54,265 nucleotides of DNA from Comamonadaceae bacterium (GCA_947450765.1 CANFXC010000012.1:1-54265); one strand, 5' to 3'. Shown: positions 16,164-25,105, numbered from the stretch's first letter. Made by a program: numbers and translations. Notes: generated from the sequence alone by a model not told the origin.

Positions 16164-16775
16164 ATGAAAAAAGTTCTGATCGCAGCTGCCGTAGCAGCCT
16201 CGTGCATCGCTCCTCAGGCGTTTGCACAAACCAACGGAGCCAGCGGTTTCACCGGCTTCAGCATTGGCGCCAATGCCAACGCTTCCACGTCTTCGACGGA
16301 AGTGAGCAACGTCAACGGCTCAGTCGACTTGGGCAAAAGTTCCCAAAATGTGAGCTTGCAGGCGGCCTATGGCGTTGACTTGGGCAACAACTACGTTCTG
16401 GGCCTCGGTGCAACCTATGCGCTAGGTGACTTGAAATCTGGATCAGCATCTACCGGTGGATTCAACGCCAACCTAAAAGGCAAAGACGCGTACTCTATTT
16501 ACCTTGAGCCGGGCTACGCCATCAGCAATTCGACCTTGGTCTATGGCAAGTTGGCCTACCTCAACATGAAGGGGGAAGTTGAAGGAACTGGCTACCGTGG
16601 CAGCAAAAACTTCAGCGGTGTGGGCTACGGCATCGGTGTTCGTCACAAGCTGAACAAGAACCTGTTCCTTCAAGGTGAAATTGCTCAGTCTGAGTACAGT
16701 GACGAAAGCATCAGTGGCACAACGTACAAGCCATCTGCAACCACTGGAACGGTCGGTATCGGCTACCAGTTCTAA
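16164..16775 (+). CDS. Outer-membrane beta-barrel protein
   Basis: 203 residues from the ATG at 16164, with AGGAAAT upstream and a clean signal peptide (MKKVLIAAAVAASCIAPQAFA) directly after it; the frame is open 63 bp upstream but those residues are not a leader. The mature part alternates polar and hydrophobic residues in about eight short strands and ends in GTVGIGYQF, the C-terminal aromatic signal for barrel assembly. It resembles small OmpX/opacity-type porin-like proteins; the exact role is unknown. A strong terminator follows. A decayed copy of its 3' part lies 6 kb downstream. Confidence 0.82.
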   Translation: MKKVLIAAAVAASCIAPQAFAQTNGASGFTGFSIGANANASTSSTEVSNVNGSVDLGKSSQNVSLQAAYGVDLGNNYVLGLGATYALGDLKSGSASTGGFNANLKGKDAYSIYLEPGYAISNSTLVYGKLAYLNMKGEVEGTGYRGSKNFSGVGYGIGVRHKLNKNLFLQGEIAQSEYSDESISGTTYKPSATTGTVGIGYQF

Positions 16776-16794
16776 TCGAACTCGCAGAGTCATC

Positions 16795-16820
16795 AAAAAA
16801 CCCGCTTCGGCGGGTTTTTT
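16795..16820. terminator. Rho-independent terminator after the barrel gene
   Basis: A run of six A, stem CCCGC/GCGGG with loop TTCG, and six T; CATC/GATG flanks extend the symmetry to 16791-16824. It can work in both directions. A near copy follows the barrel-gene remnant at 22965. Confidence 0.9.
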
Positions 16821-16938
16821 GATGCCTCTTCAGAAATCAGCCACTCTGCACAAGCCCAGTCTGGGGTTCAATTGATAGCCACATGGAATCAAATTATCAC
16901 CACATTTGATTAGACGTCCATCGGTCAGAGTCCTTTAA

Positions 16939-16970
16939 TACCCACACATGCGCCCTGCCCAACGTGGGTA
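16939..16970. promoter_or_regulatory. Inverted repeat upstream of the TRAP operon
   Basis: TACCCAC (16939-16945) and GTGGGTA (16964-16970) are perfect 7-bp arms with an 18-nt spacer, ending 25 bp before the dctQ ATG. A candidate operator or mRNA hairpin. No regulator gene lies in the TRAP cluster itself. Confidence 0.35.
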
Positions 16971-16995
16971 AGAAGGCCAAGACAGGAGACGAGAG

Positions 16996-17538
16996 ATGGA
17001 TGCATTGGGTCGCGGCGCGCTCGCCGTATTACGTTGGCTGATTGTTCTATGTGTCGGCGCCATGGTGGTGCTGGTATTCGGCAACGTGGTGCTGCGTTAC
17101 GGCTTCAACTCAGGGATCAGCATTTCGGAGGAGGCTGCGCGCTACTTCTTTGTCTGGCTCATCTTTCTGGGCGCAGTCGTCGCCATGTACGACCACGGAC
17201 ACTTGGGGGTGGACACATTGGTGGTGCGACTGCCAATGGCTGGCAAGAAGTTCTGTGCGGTGGTCAGCGACGTGATGATGCTCGGCTGCTGCGTGCTCCT
17301 GCTGATCGGCAGCTGGAAGCAGACCGTCATCAACATGGACAACGCGGCACCCGTCTCGGGCGTGCCGGTCGGCGTGATGCATGCAGCCGCGGTAGTGTCA
17401 AGCATCGGGCTGTTGATTGTTATCGCTGCGCACCTGCTGCGCGTGCTCAGCGGCAAGGCCGGCGAGAATGAGCTGGTGCAGGTCGCCGAAAGCGAAGAGC
17501 GCATGCCCGAAGTCGCTATGCAGGCGGTGCGCAAATGA
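16996..17538 (+). CDS. dctQ: TRAP transporter small permease, DctQ family
   Basis: 180 residues with four hydrophobic segments (about 10-32, 45-65, 87-107, 128-150), the normal DctQ layout, including the conserved SEEAARYFFVWLIFLGA stretch. It is the small membrane subunit of a tripartite ATP-independent periplasmic transporter that imports an organic acid with sodium or protons. A good ribosome site (GGAGACGAGAG) precedes the ATG. The stop overlaps the large-permease start by 4 nt. Confidence 0.9.
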   Translation: MDALGRGALAVLRWLIVLCVGAMVVLVFGNVVLRYGFNSGISISEEAARYFFVWLIFLGAVVAMYDHGHLGVDTLVVRLPMAGKKFCAVVSDVMMLGCCVLLLIGSWKQTVINMDNAAPVSGVPVGVMHAAAVVSSIGLLIVIAAHLLRVLSGKAGENELVQVAESEERMPEVAMQAVRK

Positions 17539-18812
17539 CCATCGCCGTTTTCCTCTTTTCGCTACTCGGTGCCATGGCGCTGGGCATGCCGATCGCTTTT
17601 GCGCTGGTTGTCTGTGGCGTCGGGCTGATGTTCCAGCTCGACAACTTCGACGCGCAGATCATTGCGCAGAACTTGGTCAACGGCGCGGACAGCTTCTCGC
17701 TACTGGCCGTGCCCTTCTTCATGCTGGCTGGCGAGTTTATGAATGCGGGCGGTCTGTCGCGCCGCATCGTGAACCTCGCGATGTCCGTCGTTGGCCACAA
17801 GCGCGGCGGACTAGGCTATGTAGCGGTGTTCGCAGCCATCATCATGGCCAGCATGTCGGGCTCGGCCGTAGCCGACACCGCCGCTGTCGGCGCATTGCTG
17901 ATACCAATGATGCGCAAGGCGGGCTACGACGTGCCGCGCTCGGCTGGACTGATCGCCTCGGGCGGGATCATCGCGCCAGTGCTGCCGCCATCGATCCCCT
18001 TCATCATCTTCGGGGTGGCTGGCGGCGTGTCGATCAGCAAGCTGTTCTTAGCCGGTATCGTGCCAGGTCTGATGATGGGCATGGTGCTGATTTTCACTTG
18101 GTGGCTGGTCAACCGCAAGGAAACGCTGACCGTCGCGCCGCGCCAGACCTTGCGCGAAGTCGGGCACAGTTTCAAAGATGGCATCTGGGCGCTGGTGATC
18201 CCTGTCATCATCGTCGGCGGCATCAAGGCCGGCGTGTTCACGCCGACAGAAGCCGGCGTGGTGGCCGCGGTGTATTCGTTCCTGGTGGGCAAGTTCGTCT
18301 ACAAGGAGCTCAAGTTCTCACAGCTCTATGAGTTGATGTTGTCGGCCGGCAAGGTCACGGCGGTGATCATGTTCCTGGTCGCTGCTGCGGCGGTCTCGGC
18401 ATGGCTCATCACTATCGCCGACCTGCCGCAAGCCGTGATCGGTCTGCTGGAGCCGCTGATCGACAGCAAGATTCTGTTGATGATCGTGATCATGGTGATC
18501 GTGGTGATCGTCGGCACCGCGATGGACTTGGTGCCCACCATCCTGATCCTGACGCCGGTACTGATGCCGGTGGTCAAGCAGGCCGGCATCGACCCGGTGT
18601 ACTTCGGCGTGCTGTTCATCATGAACAACGCGATCGGGCTCATCACGCCGCCGGTGGGCACCGTGCTCAACGTGATCTGCGGCGTCAGCAAGATCACGAT
18701 GGACGAGGTGATGAAAGGCATCTGGCCCTTCCTGCTCGCGCACCTGTTGCTGCTGGCCGCGTTCACGCTGTTCCCGCAGCTGGTGCTGACTCCCATGAAG
18801 TGGTGGATGTAA
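17535..18812 (+). CDS. dctM: TRAP transporter large permease, DctM family
   Basis: 425 residues, about 12 membrane segments. It shows the DctM hallmarks: ALGMPIAFAL near the N terminus, the MSGSAVADTAAVGALLIPMM segment and the GLITPPVGTVLNVICGVS segment near the C terminus. It is the transport channel partner of DctQ. The start overlaps the dctQ stop (ATGA). Only one permease pair is present, while two binding-protein genes follow, so the two binding proteins probably share it. Confidence 0.93.
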   Translation: MTIAVFLFSLLGAMALGMPIAFALVVCGVGLMFQLDNFDAQIIAQNLVNGADSFSLLAVPFFMLAGEFMNAGGLSRRIVNLAMSVVGHKRGGLGYVAVFAAIIMASMSGSAVADTAAVGALLIPMMRKAGYDVPRSAGLIASGGIIAPVLPPSIPFIIFGVAGGVSISKLFLAGIVPGLMMGMVLIFTWWLVNRKETLTVAPRQTLREVGHSFKDGIWALVIPVIIVGGIKAGVFTPTEAGVVAAVYSFLVGKFVYKELKFSQLYELMLSAGKVTAVIMFLVAAAAVSAWLITIADLPQAVIGLLEPLIDSKILLMIVIMVIVVIVGTAMDLVPTILILTPVLMPVVKQAGIDPVYFGVLFIMNNAIGLITPPVGTVLNVICGVSKITMDEVMKGIWPFLLAHLLLLAAFTLFPQLVLTPMKWWM

Positions 18813-18826
18813 GGGCGACAGACGCG

Positions 18827-19732
18827 ATGCACGCCCGCGACTTCCCGATCGTCGATGCGCACCAGCATTTCTGGGAGCCGCAGCGCAACTATCACCCGTG
18901 GCTGAGCGACGAGCCGATGATCCCGTTCCGCTACGGCGACTACACGGCAATCCGCACCCGCTTCCTGCCACCAGACTACCTAGCCTGCACAGGTGGCTGG
19001 AAGGTCGCTAAAACGGTCTATGTCGAGACTGAATGGGACCCGAAAGACCCGCTAGGCGAGACGCGCTATATCCACGAGGTAGCCGCGCAGCACGGTCTGC
19101 CGAATGCTGTGGTTGCGCAGGCGTGGCTCGACGGCGAGAACGCAGCCGAGCTGATTGCCGCACAGGCCGACTTCCCGCTAGTACGCAGCGTGCGCCATAA
19201 GCCGCACGCTACCGCCAGCGCGGAGCTCGCGCAACGCGGCGCAGCCGGTGGCATGGACGATCCGAGATGGCGCGACGGTTTTGCGCAACTGGCGCCAAAC
19301 GGCCTGATGTTCGACCTGCAGACGCCTTGGTGGCAGCTGGACGCAGCCGCGTCGTTGGCCGCCGATTTTCCCGGTACCACGATCGTGCTGAACCACACCG
19401 GGCTGCCGTCGGATCGCAGCGCCGAGGGGCTCGCTGCTTGGCGTGCTGCGATGGAGCGCTTCGCACGCTCGCCCAACGCAATGCTCAAGATCTCCGGCCT
19501 GGGCCTGGCGGAGCGGCCCTGGCGTACCGAGGACAACGTGCCAGTGGTGCGGGACGCGATCGCCATCTTCGGTGCCGCACGCTGCATGTTCGCGAGCAAC
19601 TTCCCGGTCGACGGCCTGGTCGGGACTTTCGACACCATCTTCAGCGGCTTCGCGCAGGCCGTCGCGTCGATGCCGCACGAGGTGCAGCGCGGGCTGTTCC
19701 ACGACAACGCCTGCCGCATCTACCGGCTCTGA
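18827..19732 (+). CDS. Amidohydrolase-2 / COG3618 lactonase-like hydrolase 1
   Basis: 301 residues from the ATG at 18827, 14 bp after dctM. A TIM-barrel metal-dependent hydrolase of the family that includes L-fuconolactonase and 2-pyrone-4,6-dicarboxylate lactonase: metal motif DAHQHFW (residues 10-16), the central LNHTG segment and MFASNFPVD near the C terminus. A lactonase role fits a sugar-acid uptake cluster, but other C-O or C-N bonds are possible in this family. It is paralogous to the gene at 20788, and each is followed by its own TRAP binding protein. Confidence 0.8.
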   Translation: MHARDFPIVDAHQHFWEPQRNYHPWLSDEPMIPFRYGDYTAIRTRFLPPDYLACTGGWKVAKTVYVETEWDPKDPLGETRYIHEVAAQHGLPNAVVAQAWLDGENAAELIAAQADFPLVRSVRHKPHATASAELAQRGAAGGMDDPRWRDGFAQLAPNGLMFDLQTPWWQLDAAASLAADFPGTTIVLNHTGLPSDRSAEGLAAWRAAMERFARSPNAMLKISGLGLAERPWRTEDNVPVVRDAIAIFGAARCMFASNFPVDGLVGTFDTIFSGFAQAVASMPHEVQRGLFHDNACRIYRL

Positions 19733-19771
19733 TTTCGGTTCATCGGTTCAACAAAGCAAACGGAGACATGC

Positions 19772-20791
19772 ATGAAAAAATCATTTCACCTCGGTGCCCT
19801 GGCCCTCCTAGCAGGCGCCGTGCTGGCTGCACCGGTCGGTGCCAGCGCCCAGGTGCGCGAGCACACCCTGCGCCTGAGCACGGGCGACCCTGCCGCTGCA
19901 CCGGGCCCGATGGGCAACAAGCGTTTTGCCGAGCTGGTCGACAAGGCCAGCGGCGGCAAGATCAAGATCAAGACCTACGACTCTGCCATGCTAGGCAACG
20001 ACGTGCAGATGCAGGGCATGCTGCAAGGCGGCACCATGGACTTCGCGCTGGTCGGCGCGCCCACGCTGGGCGGGCTGGTTAAGGAGTTCGGCGTGCTCGA
20101 CTTCCCGTTCAGCTTCCGCAACGTGCAGGAAGTCGATGCGATGCTCGATGGCCCGATGGGCACGCAACTGCTCGACAAGCTGCAGCCCAAGGGCCTGGTC
20201 GGTCTGGGCTTCTGGGAGATCGGCTTTCGACAGGTCACCAACAGCCGTCGTGGCATCACCAAGTGGGAGGACCTCGAAGGCCTGAAGATCCGCACGGTGC
20301 AGAGCGCTGTGTTCCGCGAGTTCTTTAACAGCACCGGCGCCAACGCGGTGCCGATGGCGATCAACGAGGTCTACACCGCGCTCGAGACCAAGGCCATCGA
20401 TGCGCAGGAGAACCCGCCCTCGATCGTTTCGACGCAGAAGTTCTTCGAGGTGCAGAAGTACCTCTCGCTGACCAACCATATCTACACCTCCTACGTGTTG
20501 CTGGCCGGCCAGAAGAGCTGGGACAAGCTCAACGCAGACGAACGCAAGCTCATCACCGAGGCGGCAGCGGGCGCACGCAATTACGAGCGGCAGATCGCGC
20601 GGGAGCAGAACGCCGCGCTGCTGGTGCAGTTGCGCAAGCAAATGACGGTCAATGACCTGAGCCCTGCCGAGGCGGCCCGCTTTGCAGAGAAGGCGAAGCC
20701 GGTGCAGGCGAAGTTCTCTTCCACGCTCGGTGACGACTTTGTCAAGACCTGGCTCGCCGCGCTCGACAAAGTGCGCGCCGGCAACAAGTGA
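19772..20791 (+). CDS. dctP: TRAP binding protein 1, DctP family
   Basis: 339 residues; signal peptide about 1-27 (cleavage after SAQ/VRE region), then the DctP fold with GTMDFALVGAPTLGGLVKEF and the substrate-contact segment KWEDLEGLKIRTVQSAVFREFFNSTGANAVPM, where an Arg (in IRT) normally holds the ligand carboxylate. It captures an organic acid in the periplasm for DctQM. The stop overlaps the GTG of the next hydrolase gene. It is similar throughout to the second binding protein at 21744. Confidence 0.9.
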   Translation: MKKSFHLGALALLAGAVLAAPVGASAQVREHTLRLSTGDPAAAPGPMGNKRFAELVDKASGGKIKIKTYDSAMLGNDVQMQGMLQGGTMDFALVGAPTLGGLVKEFGVLDFPFSFRNVQEVDAMLDGPMGTQLLDKLQPKGLVGLGFWEIGFRQVTNSRRGITKWEDLEGLKIRTVQSAVFREFFNSTGANAVPMAINEVYTALETKAIDAQENPPSIVSTQKFFEVQKYLSLTNHIYTSYVLLAGQKSWDKLNADERKLITEAAAGARNYERQIAREQNAALLVQLRKQMTVNDLSPAEAARFAEKAKPVQAKFSSTLGDDFVKTWLAALDKVRAGNK

Positions 20792-21747
20792 ACCCGGTGG
20801 TCGATGCCGCACCGCTCGCGCTGGTCGATGCGCACCATCATCTTTGGGACCTGAAGGCGAATCGCTACCCCTGGCTGCAGGACGCGGTGGAGCCCAGCTT
20901 CTTTCTCGGCGACTATGCCGACCTGCGACGGGACTACCTGCCGACCGACTACCGCGCCGACACGCACCGCCATCGGGTCGTGGCCACGGTGCATGTGGAG
21001 GCCGAGCGCGCGCGCGACGACCAGGTCGGCGAAACCTCGTGGCTGCACCGCCTGCATGCGCAGCACGGGCTACCGAACGCGGTGGTAGCACATGCCTGGT
21101 TCCACGCGCCCGACGCCGAAGAGGTACTTGCCGCGCAGGCCGCCTGGCCGCTGGTGCGCGGCATCCGCAGCAAGCCGGTGACAGCCGCGACGCCTGATGC
21201 GCCGCATCCGCGTGGTTCGGGTTCCATGCACGATCCCGAATGGCTGCGCGGCTTCACGCTGCTGGAGCGACATGGCCTGTCTTGGGATCTGCGTGTGCCG
21301 TACTGGCACCTGGCCGAGGCAGCCGAGGTCGCACGCCTGTTCCCGAAAACCCCCATCGTGCTGAACCATGCCGGCTTTCCCTGGGACCGCAGCGCCGAAG
21401 GCCTGGCCGACTGGCGCTCGGCCATGGAGACGCTGGCGCGCCAGCCCAATGTGCATGTGAAGGTGTCGGAACTCGGCCTGCGCGATGCGGCCTGGACCAT
21501 AGAGGCCAACCGGGGCGTGGTGCGCGACACGATCGCCATCTTCGGCATCGAGCGCTGCATGTTCGCGAGCAACTTTCCCGTGGCGCGTCTGCGCATCGAC
21601 TACGACGCGCTGGTCAACGCGATGCAGCAGATTCTTACGGACCTCACGCCATCGCAGCGCGACGCCTTTTTCCGTCGCAATGCGCTGGCGTTCTATCGAA
21701 TTCCCGACCCCTCTCAGCCAATCAATAAAGTAGGAGCTACATCATGA
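20788..21747 (+). CDS. Amidohydrolase-2 / COG3618 lactonase-like hydrolase 2
   Basis: 319 residues with a GTG start overlapping the dctP1 stop (GTGA). Same fold and motifs as hydrolase 1: VDAHHHLWD (about 13-21), LNHAG, and MFASNFPVA. Relative to hydrolase 1 it keeps the metal ligands but differs in the substrate-side loops, so it may act on a related but different substrate. It is translationally coupled on both sides (GTGA and ATGA), which indicates the four genes from 18827 to 22763 are made together. Confidence 0.8.
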   Translation: MNPVVDAAPLALVDAHHHLWDLKANRYPWLQDAVEPSFFLGDYADLRRDYLPTDYRADTHRHRVVATVHVEAERARDDQVGETSWLHRLHAQHGLPNAVVAHAWFHAPDAEEVLAAQAAWPLVRGIRSKPVTAATPDAPHPRGSGSMHDPEWLRGFTLLERHGLSWDLRVPYWHLAEAAEVARLFPKTPIVLNHAGFPWDRSAEGLADWRSAMETLARQPNVHVKVSELGLRDAAWTIEANRGVVRDTIAIFGIERCMFASNFPVARLRIDYDALVNAMQQILTDLTPSQRDAFFRRNALAFYRIPDPSQPINKVGATS

Positions 21748-22763
21748 TTTCACGCCAATTCTTCATATTCAGTGCCGCCGCGGCAGCAGCGCTGGTACTT
21801 CTCGGTGCGCCGACGCATGCTCAGGTGCGCGAACAGAACCTCAAGGTCGGCACCACGCTGCCCGACGACCATCCAATCACCCAGGGCGCAAAGAAGTTCG
21901 GCGAGCTGCTGCAGGCTAAGAGCGGCGGCAAGATGAAGGTGCGGGTCTACAGCTCGTCCTCTCTCGGTAATGAGATGCAGATGCAATCGGCGCTGCAGGG
22001 CGGCGTGCAGGACTTCTCGATCGCCACCACCACTACGTTGGTGGGCATGGTCAAGGAATACTCTTTATTCGACATGCCCTATATGTTCCGCACCACTGCG
22101 GAGGTGGACGCGGTGCTCGACGGACCGATTGGTAAGCAGCTCTTTGGACTGCTGGAGCCTAAGGGCCTGATCGGTCTGTCGTACATGGAGCAGGGCTTTC
22201 GCGACACCACCAACAGCAAGCATCCGATCACCAAATGGGAAGACTTCAAGGGCCTGAAGATCCGCGTTCAGCCGTCGGCCTTCTATGTCGACATGTTCAA
22301 TGCGCTGGGTGCAAACGCGGTACCGATGACCATCAACGAGGTCTACACCGCGATGGAAACCAAAGCCATCGACGGCCACGAGAACAGTCTCGCGGCGATC
22401 AACTCCAACCGCTTCCAAGAAGTACAGAAGTACCTGAGCCTGACCGGCCATGCCTACAACGCCGTGGCGTTGCTGGTGTCGAAAAAGACCTTCGACAAGC
22501 TCAACGCAGACGAGCGCAAGCTGGTGCGCGACGCAGCGCAGGAGGCCGCGGCGTATGAGCGCGATCAGAGCCGGAAGCTGGCCGGATCTTTACTCGAAAA
22601 GCTCAAGAAGGATGGCATGCAGGTGAACGATGTATCGCCAGCAGAAAAACAACGACTAGCCGAAAAACTGCAACCCGTGGTGGACAAGTATGCCGGCATC
22701 ATTGGTGGCGACTGGATGCAACGCATGAGCGTGGAATTGGGGAAAATGCGCGGCAGCAAATAG
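21744..22763 (+). CDS. dctP: TRAP binding protein 2, DctP family
   Basis: 339 residues, the same length as binding protein 1; signal peptide about 1-26. It shares the segments GNEMQMQSALQGG, KWEDFKGLKIRVQPSAFYVDMF, ANAVPMTINEVYTAMETKAIDG and FDKLNADERKL with its paralogue. The ligand-side residues differ (QPSAFYVDM against VQSAVFREF), so the ligand may be a variant acid. ATG overlaps the hydrolase 2 stop. No second DctQM pair is nearby. The island ends 50 bp later at the barrel-gene remnant. Confidence 0.9.
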   Translation: MISRQFFIFSAAAAAALVLLGAPTHAQVREQNLKVGTTLPDDHPITQGAKKFGELLQAKSGGKMKVRVYSSSSLGNEMQMQSALQGGVQDFSIATTTTLVGMVKEYSLFDMPYMFRTTAEVDAVLDGPIGKQLFGLLEPKGLIGLSYMEQGFRDTTNSKHPITKWEDFKGLKIRVQPSAFYVDMFNALGANAVPMTINEVYTAMETKAIDGHENSLAAINSNRFQEVQKYLSLTGHAYNAVALLVSKKTFDKLNADERKLVRDAAQEAAAYERDQSRKLAGSLLEKLKKDGMQVNDVSPAEKQRLAEKLQPVVDKYAGIIGGDWMQRMSVELGKMRGSK

Positions 22764-22804
22764 CAGAAGCCAGCGTCAATCACCTCCAGCCCGTTGATGC
22801 AACG

Positions 22805-22948
22805 CAGCCTGGTTACGCCATCAGCAATTCGACCTTGGTCTATGGCAAGTTGGCCTACCTCAACATGAAGAGCGAAGTTGAAGGCGCTGGCTATCTTGAT
22901 AGCAAAGACTTCAGCGGTGTTGGCTACGGTATCGGCTACCAGTTCTAA
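22805..22948 (+). pseudogene. Truncated, deleted second copy of the barrel gene
   Basis: From about 22805 the sequence matches the 3' part of the barrel gene at 16164-16775: PGYAISNSTLVYGKLAYLNMK is encoded with only a few changes, then SEVEGAGYLDSKDFSGVGYGIG and directly YQF and the stop. About 42 codons between the GYGIG and VGIGYQF segments are missing, a loss that could have occurred between the two similar GGxATCGG sequences. There is no start or leader. The copy has diverged enough that it is not a recent duplication. Confidence 0.85.
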
Positions 22949-22964
22949 GCAACTTGCAACGCAT

Positions 22965-22992
22965 AAAAAAACCCGCTTCGGCGGGTTTTTTT
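22965..22992. terminator. Rho-independent terminator, bidirectional
   Basis: Seven A, stem CCCGC/GCGGG with loop TTCG, seven T; GCAT/ATGC flanks make 22961-22996 fully symmetric. It can stop both the TRAP operon from the left and the dehydrogenase operon (ending at 23040) from the right. Near copy of the terminator at 16795. Confidence 0.9.
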
Positions 22993-23039
22993 ATGCTTCA
23001 AATGAATCTCCTCACAGTGGTGTGCTGCTCCTCGCTCAG

Positions 23040-23987
23040 TCACTGGCATTCAGGCACAGGGGACGGCAGTGTGTTGCCCGCGAAGTGAGCCTTTAAATTG
23101 CTCAGGGTCAAGTTCGCCATGGCTTGACGTGTGTCATTCGTCGCGCTGCCGATGTGCGGCGTGAGCACCACGTTGTCCATCTCACGCAGCGCTTGAGGAA
23201 CATGCGGTTCGTTTTCAAAGACGTCCAGCGCAGCACCCGCAATCGTGCCGGCCTGCAGGGCCGCAATCAATGCGGCTTCATCAATGACGGAACCCCGTGC
23301 GACATTCACCAGACAGCCCTTGGGACCGAGTGCCGCCAAGACACTGGCATCGATTAATTTTCGGGTCTCTGCACCGCCAGGCGTGATCACGACGAGGAAG
23401 TCGCTTTGCGCCGCCAACGCCACAGGCGTTGACAAATAAGGGAGGGACACATCAGCCTTCGCGCTGCGTGCCGTGTAGGCGATCTGCATGCCAAAAGCCG
23501 CAGCTCGCAGCGCGATCGCCTGCCCGATCCGCCCCATGCCCACGATGCCGAGTCGGGCGCCCGAGACTCGTCGCCCCAACGGAAAGGCGCTCGTTGGCCA
23601 TTGGCCGTCTCTGACGAAGCGGTCAGCACGTACCACTTGGCGGGCCCAAGTCAGCATGAGTGCCATGGCAAGATCGGCCACGTCGTCGTTCAACACACCG
23701 GGCGTGTGGGTGACCACAATGCCGCGCGCCTTCGCTGCCGCCACATCAACACCGTCATAACCCACGCCCATCACCGCGATGATTTCAAGTGCAGGAAGCT
23801 GCTTTAACAATTCGGCATCAATCTTCGACTCACCATTCGCGGCGATGCCACGAATGTGCGAAGCGATCTTTTTAAATGCTTCTGGATCCGCTTCATGCAG
23901 CCGTTCATGAACAACATATGCAGCGTGCAACGGCTCCAATAGCATCGGCTGCAGATTGGCCATGGAGAGAATGTGGATGGCAGACAA
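23040..23987 (-). CDS. D-2-hydroxyacid dehydrogenase, GhrB/hydroxypyruvate-reductase-like
   Basis: 315 residues from a TTG at 23987; an ATG at 23963 is an alternative, but the longer start gives the expected N-terminal strand (IHILSMANLQPMLLEPL). NAD(P)-binding motif GMGRIGQAIALRA in the middle, and the catalytic triad Arg in NVARGSVIDE, Glu in DVFENEP and His in LTPHIGSATNDTR. It reduces 2-oxo acids such as glyoxylate or hydroxypyruvate, or oxidises the matching hydroxy acids. Last gene of the leftward cluster, 101 bp after the Bug gene; a weak link to the rest is possible. Confidence 0.88.
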   Translation of the reverse strand: MSAIHILSMANLQPMLLEPLHAAYVVHERLHEADPEAFKKIASHIRGIAANGESKIDAELLKQLPALEIIAVMGVGYDGVDVAAAKARGIVVTHTPGVLNDDVADLAMALMLTWARQVVRADRFVRDGQWPTSAFPLGRRVSGARLGIVGMGRIGQAIALRAAAFGMQIAYTARSAKADVSLPYLSTPVALAAQSDFLVVITPGGAETRKLIDASVLAALGPKGCLVNVARGSVIDEAALIAALQAGTIAGAALDVFENEPHVPQALREMDNVVLTPHIGSATNDTRQAMANLTLSNLKAHFAGNTLPSPVPECQ

Positions 23988-24088
23988 AATTTAACTCTTG
24001 GATTTCGGATGAGAGTGTCGGACCGGCTGGCAAGAACTGGATGCGCTTGCACCCAGTTCACTGGTTCTGCGCCAGCCGCTGAAAGCGT

Positions 24089-25063
24089 TTACTTCTCGAT
24101 GACAAGTTTCGACAAAACCATTTTGAATGACTCGCGATCGCTCTCAATGGACGCTTTGAATGCGGTCGCGTCCAGATAGGCCTCCCCTAAGTTGGCTTTC
24201 GCGAGCGTGTCTTTGAAGCTCGCCTCTGCCGCGGCCTTTTGTGCCGCAACTTTCAACACCTCAACCACATCAGCCGGTGTACCTTTGGGCACGGCCAGAC
24301 CACGCCAGACACCAATGGCGAGATCAATTTTTCGTTCTTTCAACGTCGGCGTATTGGCAAAAACACCACCCAGTCGTTGGTTGGACATGACTGCCAGCGT
24401 GCGAAGCTTCCCGCTTTGCACATGCATCATCACCTCACCAGGGCTGACGGAGACAGCATCCACATGGCCACCCAGCAAGTTCAAAATGGCGGGCGCTGCT
24501 CCCTGGAAAGGGACATGATTGAATTGAGTGCTGGTTTTATCTTCCAGTGCAGCAGAGGCCACATGCCAAATATCACCCACACCACCATTTCCGAGCTGTA
24601 TCGCGCCGGGCCGCTTCTTGGCATCAGCCAGAAATTCCTCAATGGTTTTCCAGGGTGCATCAGCCCGGACAGTGATGGCCGCAGGGTCGTAGTTGAGACG
24701 CGCAATCGGAATGAAGTCATCGCTGGTCCACTTCATCAAGTTAAGCGCCGGCAGAATCACAAGGTTGACAGTCACCACACTCAACTTGTAGCCATCGGGC
24801 TTTGAATTGGCGACATCACCAAAGCCAACCGCACTGGCTGCGCCTGGCTTGTTGATCACAATAAATGGCTGTGAAAAATGCTTGCGTGCGGCGTCCGCAA
24901 AAGCCCGCGTCATGACATCGGTGCCACCGCCAGCCGAGGCGGCAACGACCAGTTCAACAGGTCGGGTTGGATAGTCTGCAGCAAAAGCTGCCGAGAATGA
25001 AACCGCAAGAGCGGCCATCGCTAAAACACGTTTTCCACCAGAAAGGGATTTGGATATGCGCAT
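24089..25063 (-). CDS. Periplasmic binding protein, Bug/TctC family (1)
   Basis: 324 residues; signal peptide about 1-28 (cleavage after FAA). It has the TctC pattern: DYPTRPVELVVAASAGGGTDVMTRAFAD, the GDIWHVASAALEDK region and a C-terminal helix ending KMVLSKLVIEK. Bug proteins bind carboxylates or other small acids for TctAB-type transporters; no TctA or TctB lies in this window, which is common for Bug genes. It sits between the AraD-like gene and the hydroxyacid dehydrogenase. Confidence 0.88.
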   Translation of the reverse strand: MRISKSLSGGKRVLAMAALAVSFSAAFAADYPTRPVELVVAASAGGGTDVMTRAFADAARKHFSQPFIVINKPGAASAVGFGDVANSKPDGYKLSVVTVNLVILPALNLMKWTSDDFIPIARLNYDPAAITVRADAPWKTIEEFLADAKKRPGAIQLGNGGVGDIWHVASAALEDKTSTQFNHVPFQGAAPAILNLLGGHVDAVSVSPGEVMMHVQSGKLRTLAVMSNQRLGGVFANTPTLKERKIDLAIGVWRGLAVPKGTPADVVEVLKVAAQKAAAEASFKDTLAKANLGEAYLDATAFKASIESDRESFKMVLSKLVIEK

Positions 25064-25105
25064 GATGTGTCTCTAGGTATAAATTTTTAATAATCAACGA
25101 ACGAA

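Noticed and set aside
17417..18331. 304-residue frame over dctM
   Set aside because: Arg/His-rich shadow; the overlapping frame has the complete DctM pattern.
19267..20082. 271-residue frame spanning hydrolase 1 and dctP1
   Set aside because: Out-of-frame shadow across two well-supported genes.
19991..21091. 366-residue minus-strand frame
   Set aside because: Antisense to dctP1 and hydrolase 2; low-complexity translation.
22878..23096. 72-residue frame over the barrel remnant
   Set aside because: Out of frame with the recognisable barrel-gene remnant and runs through the terminator.
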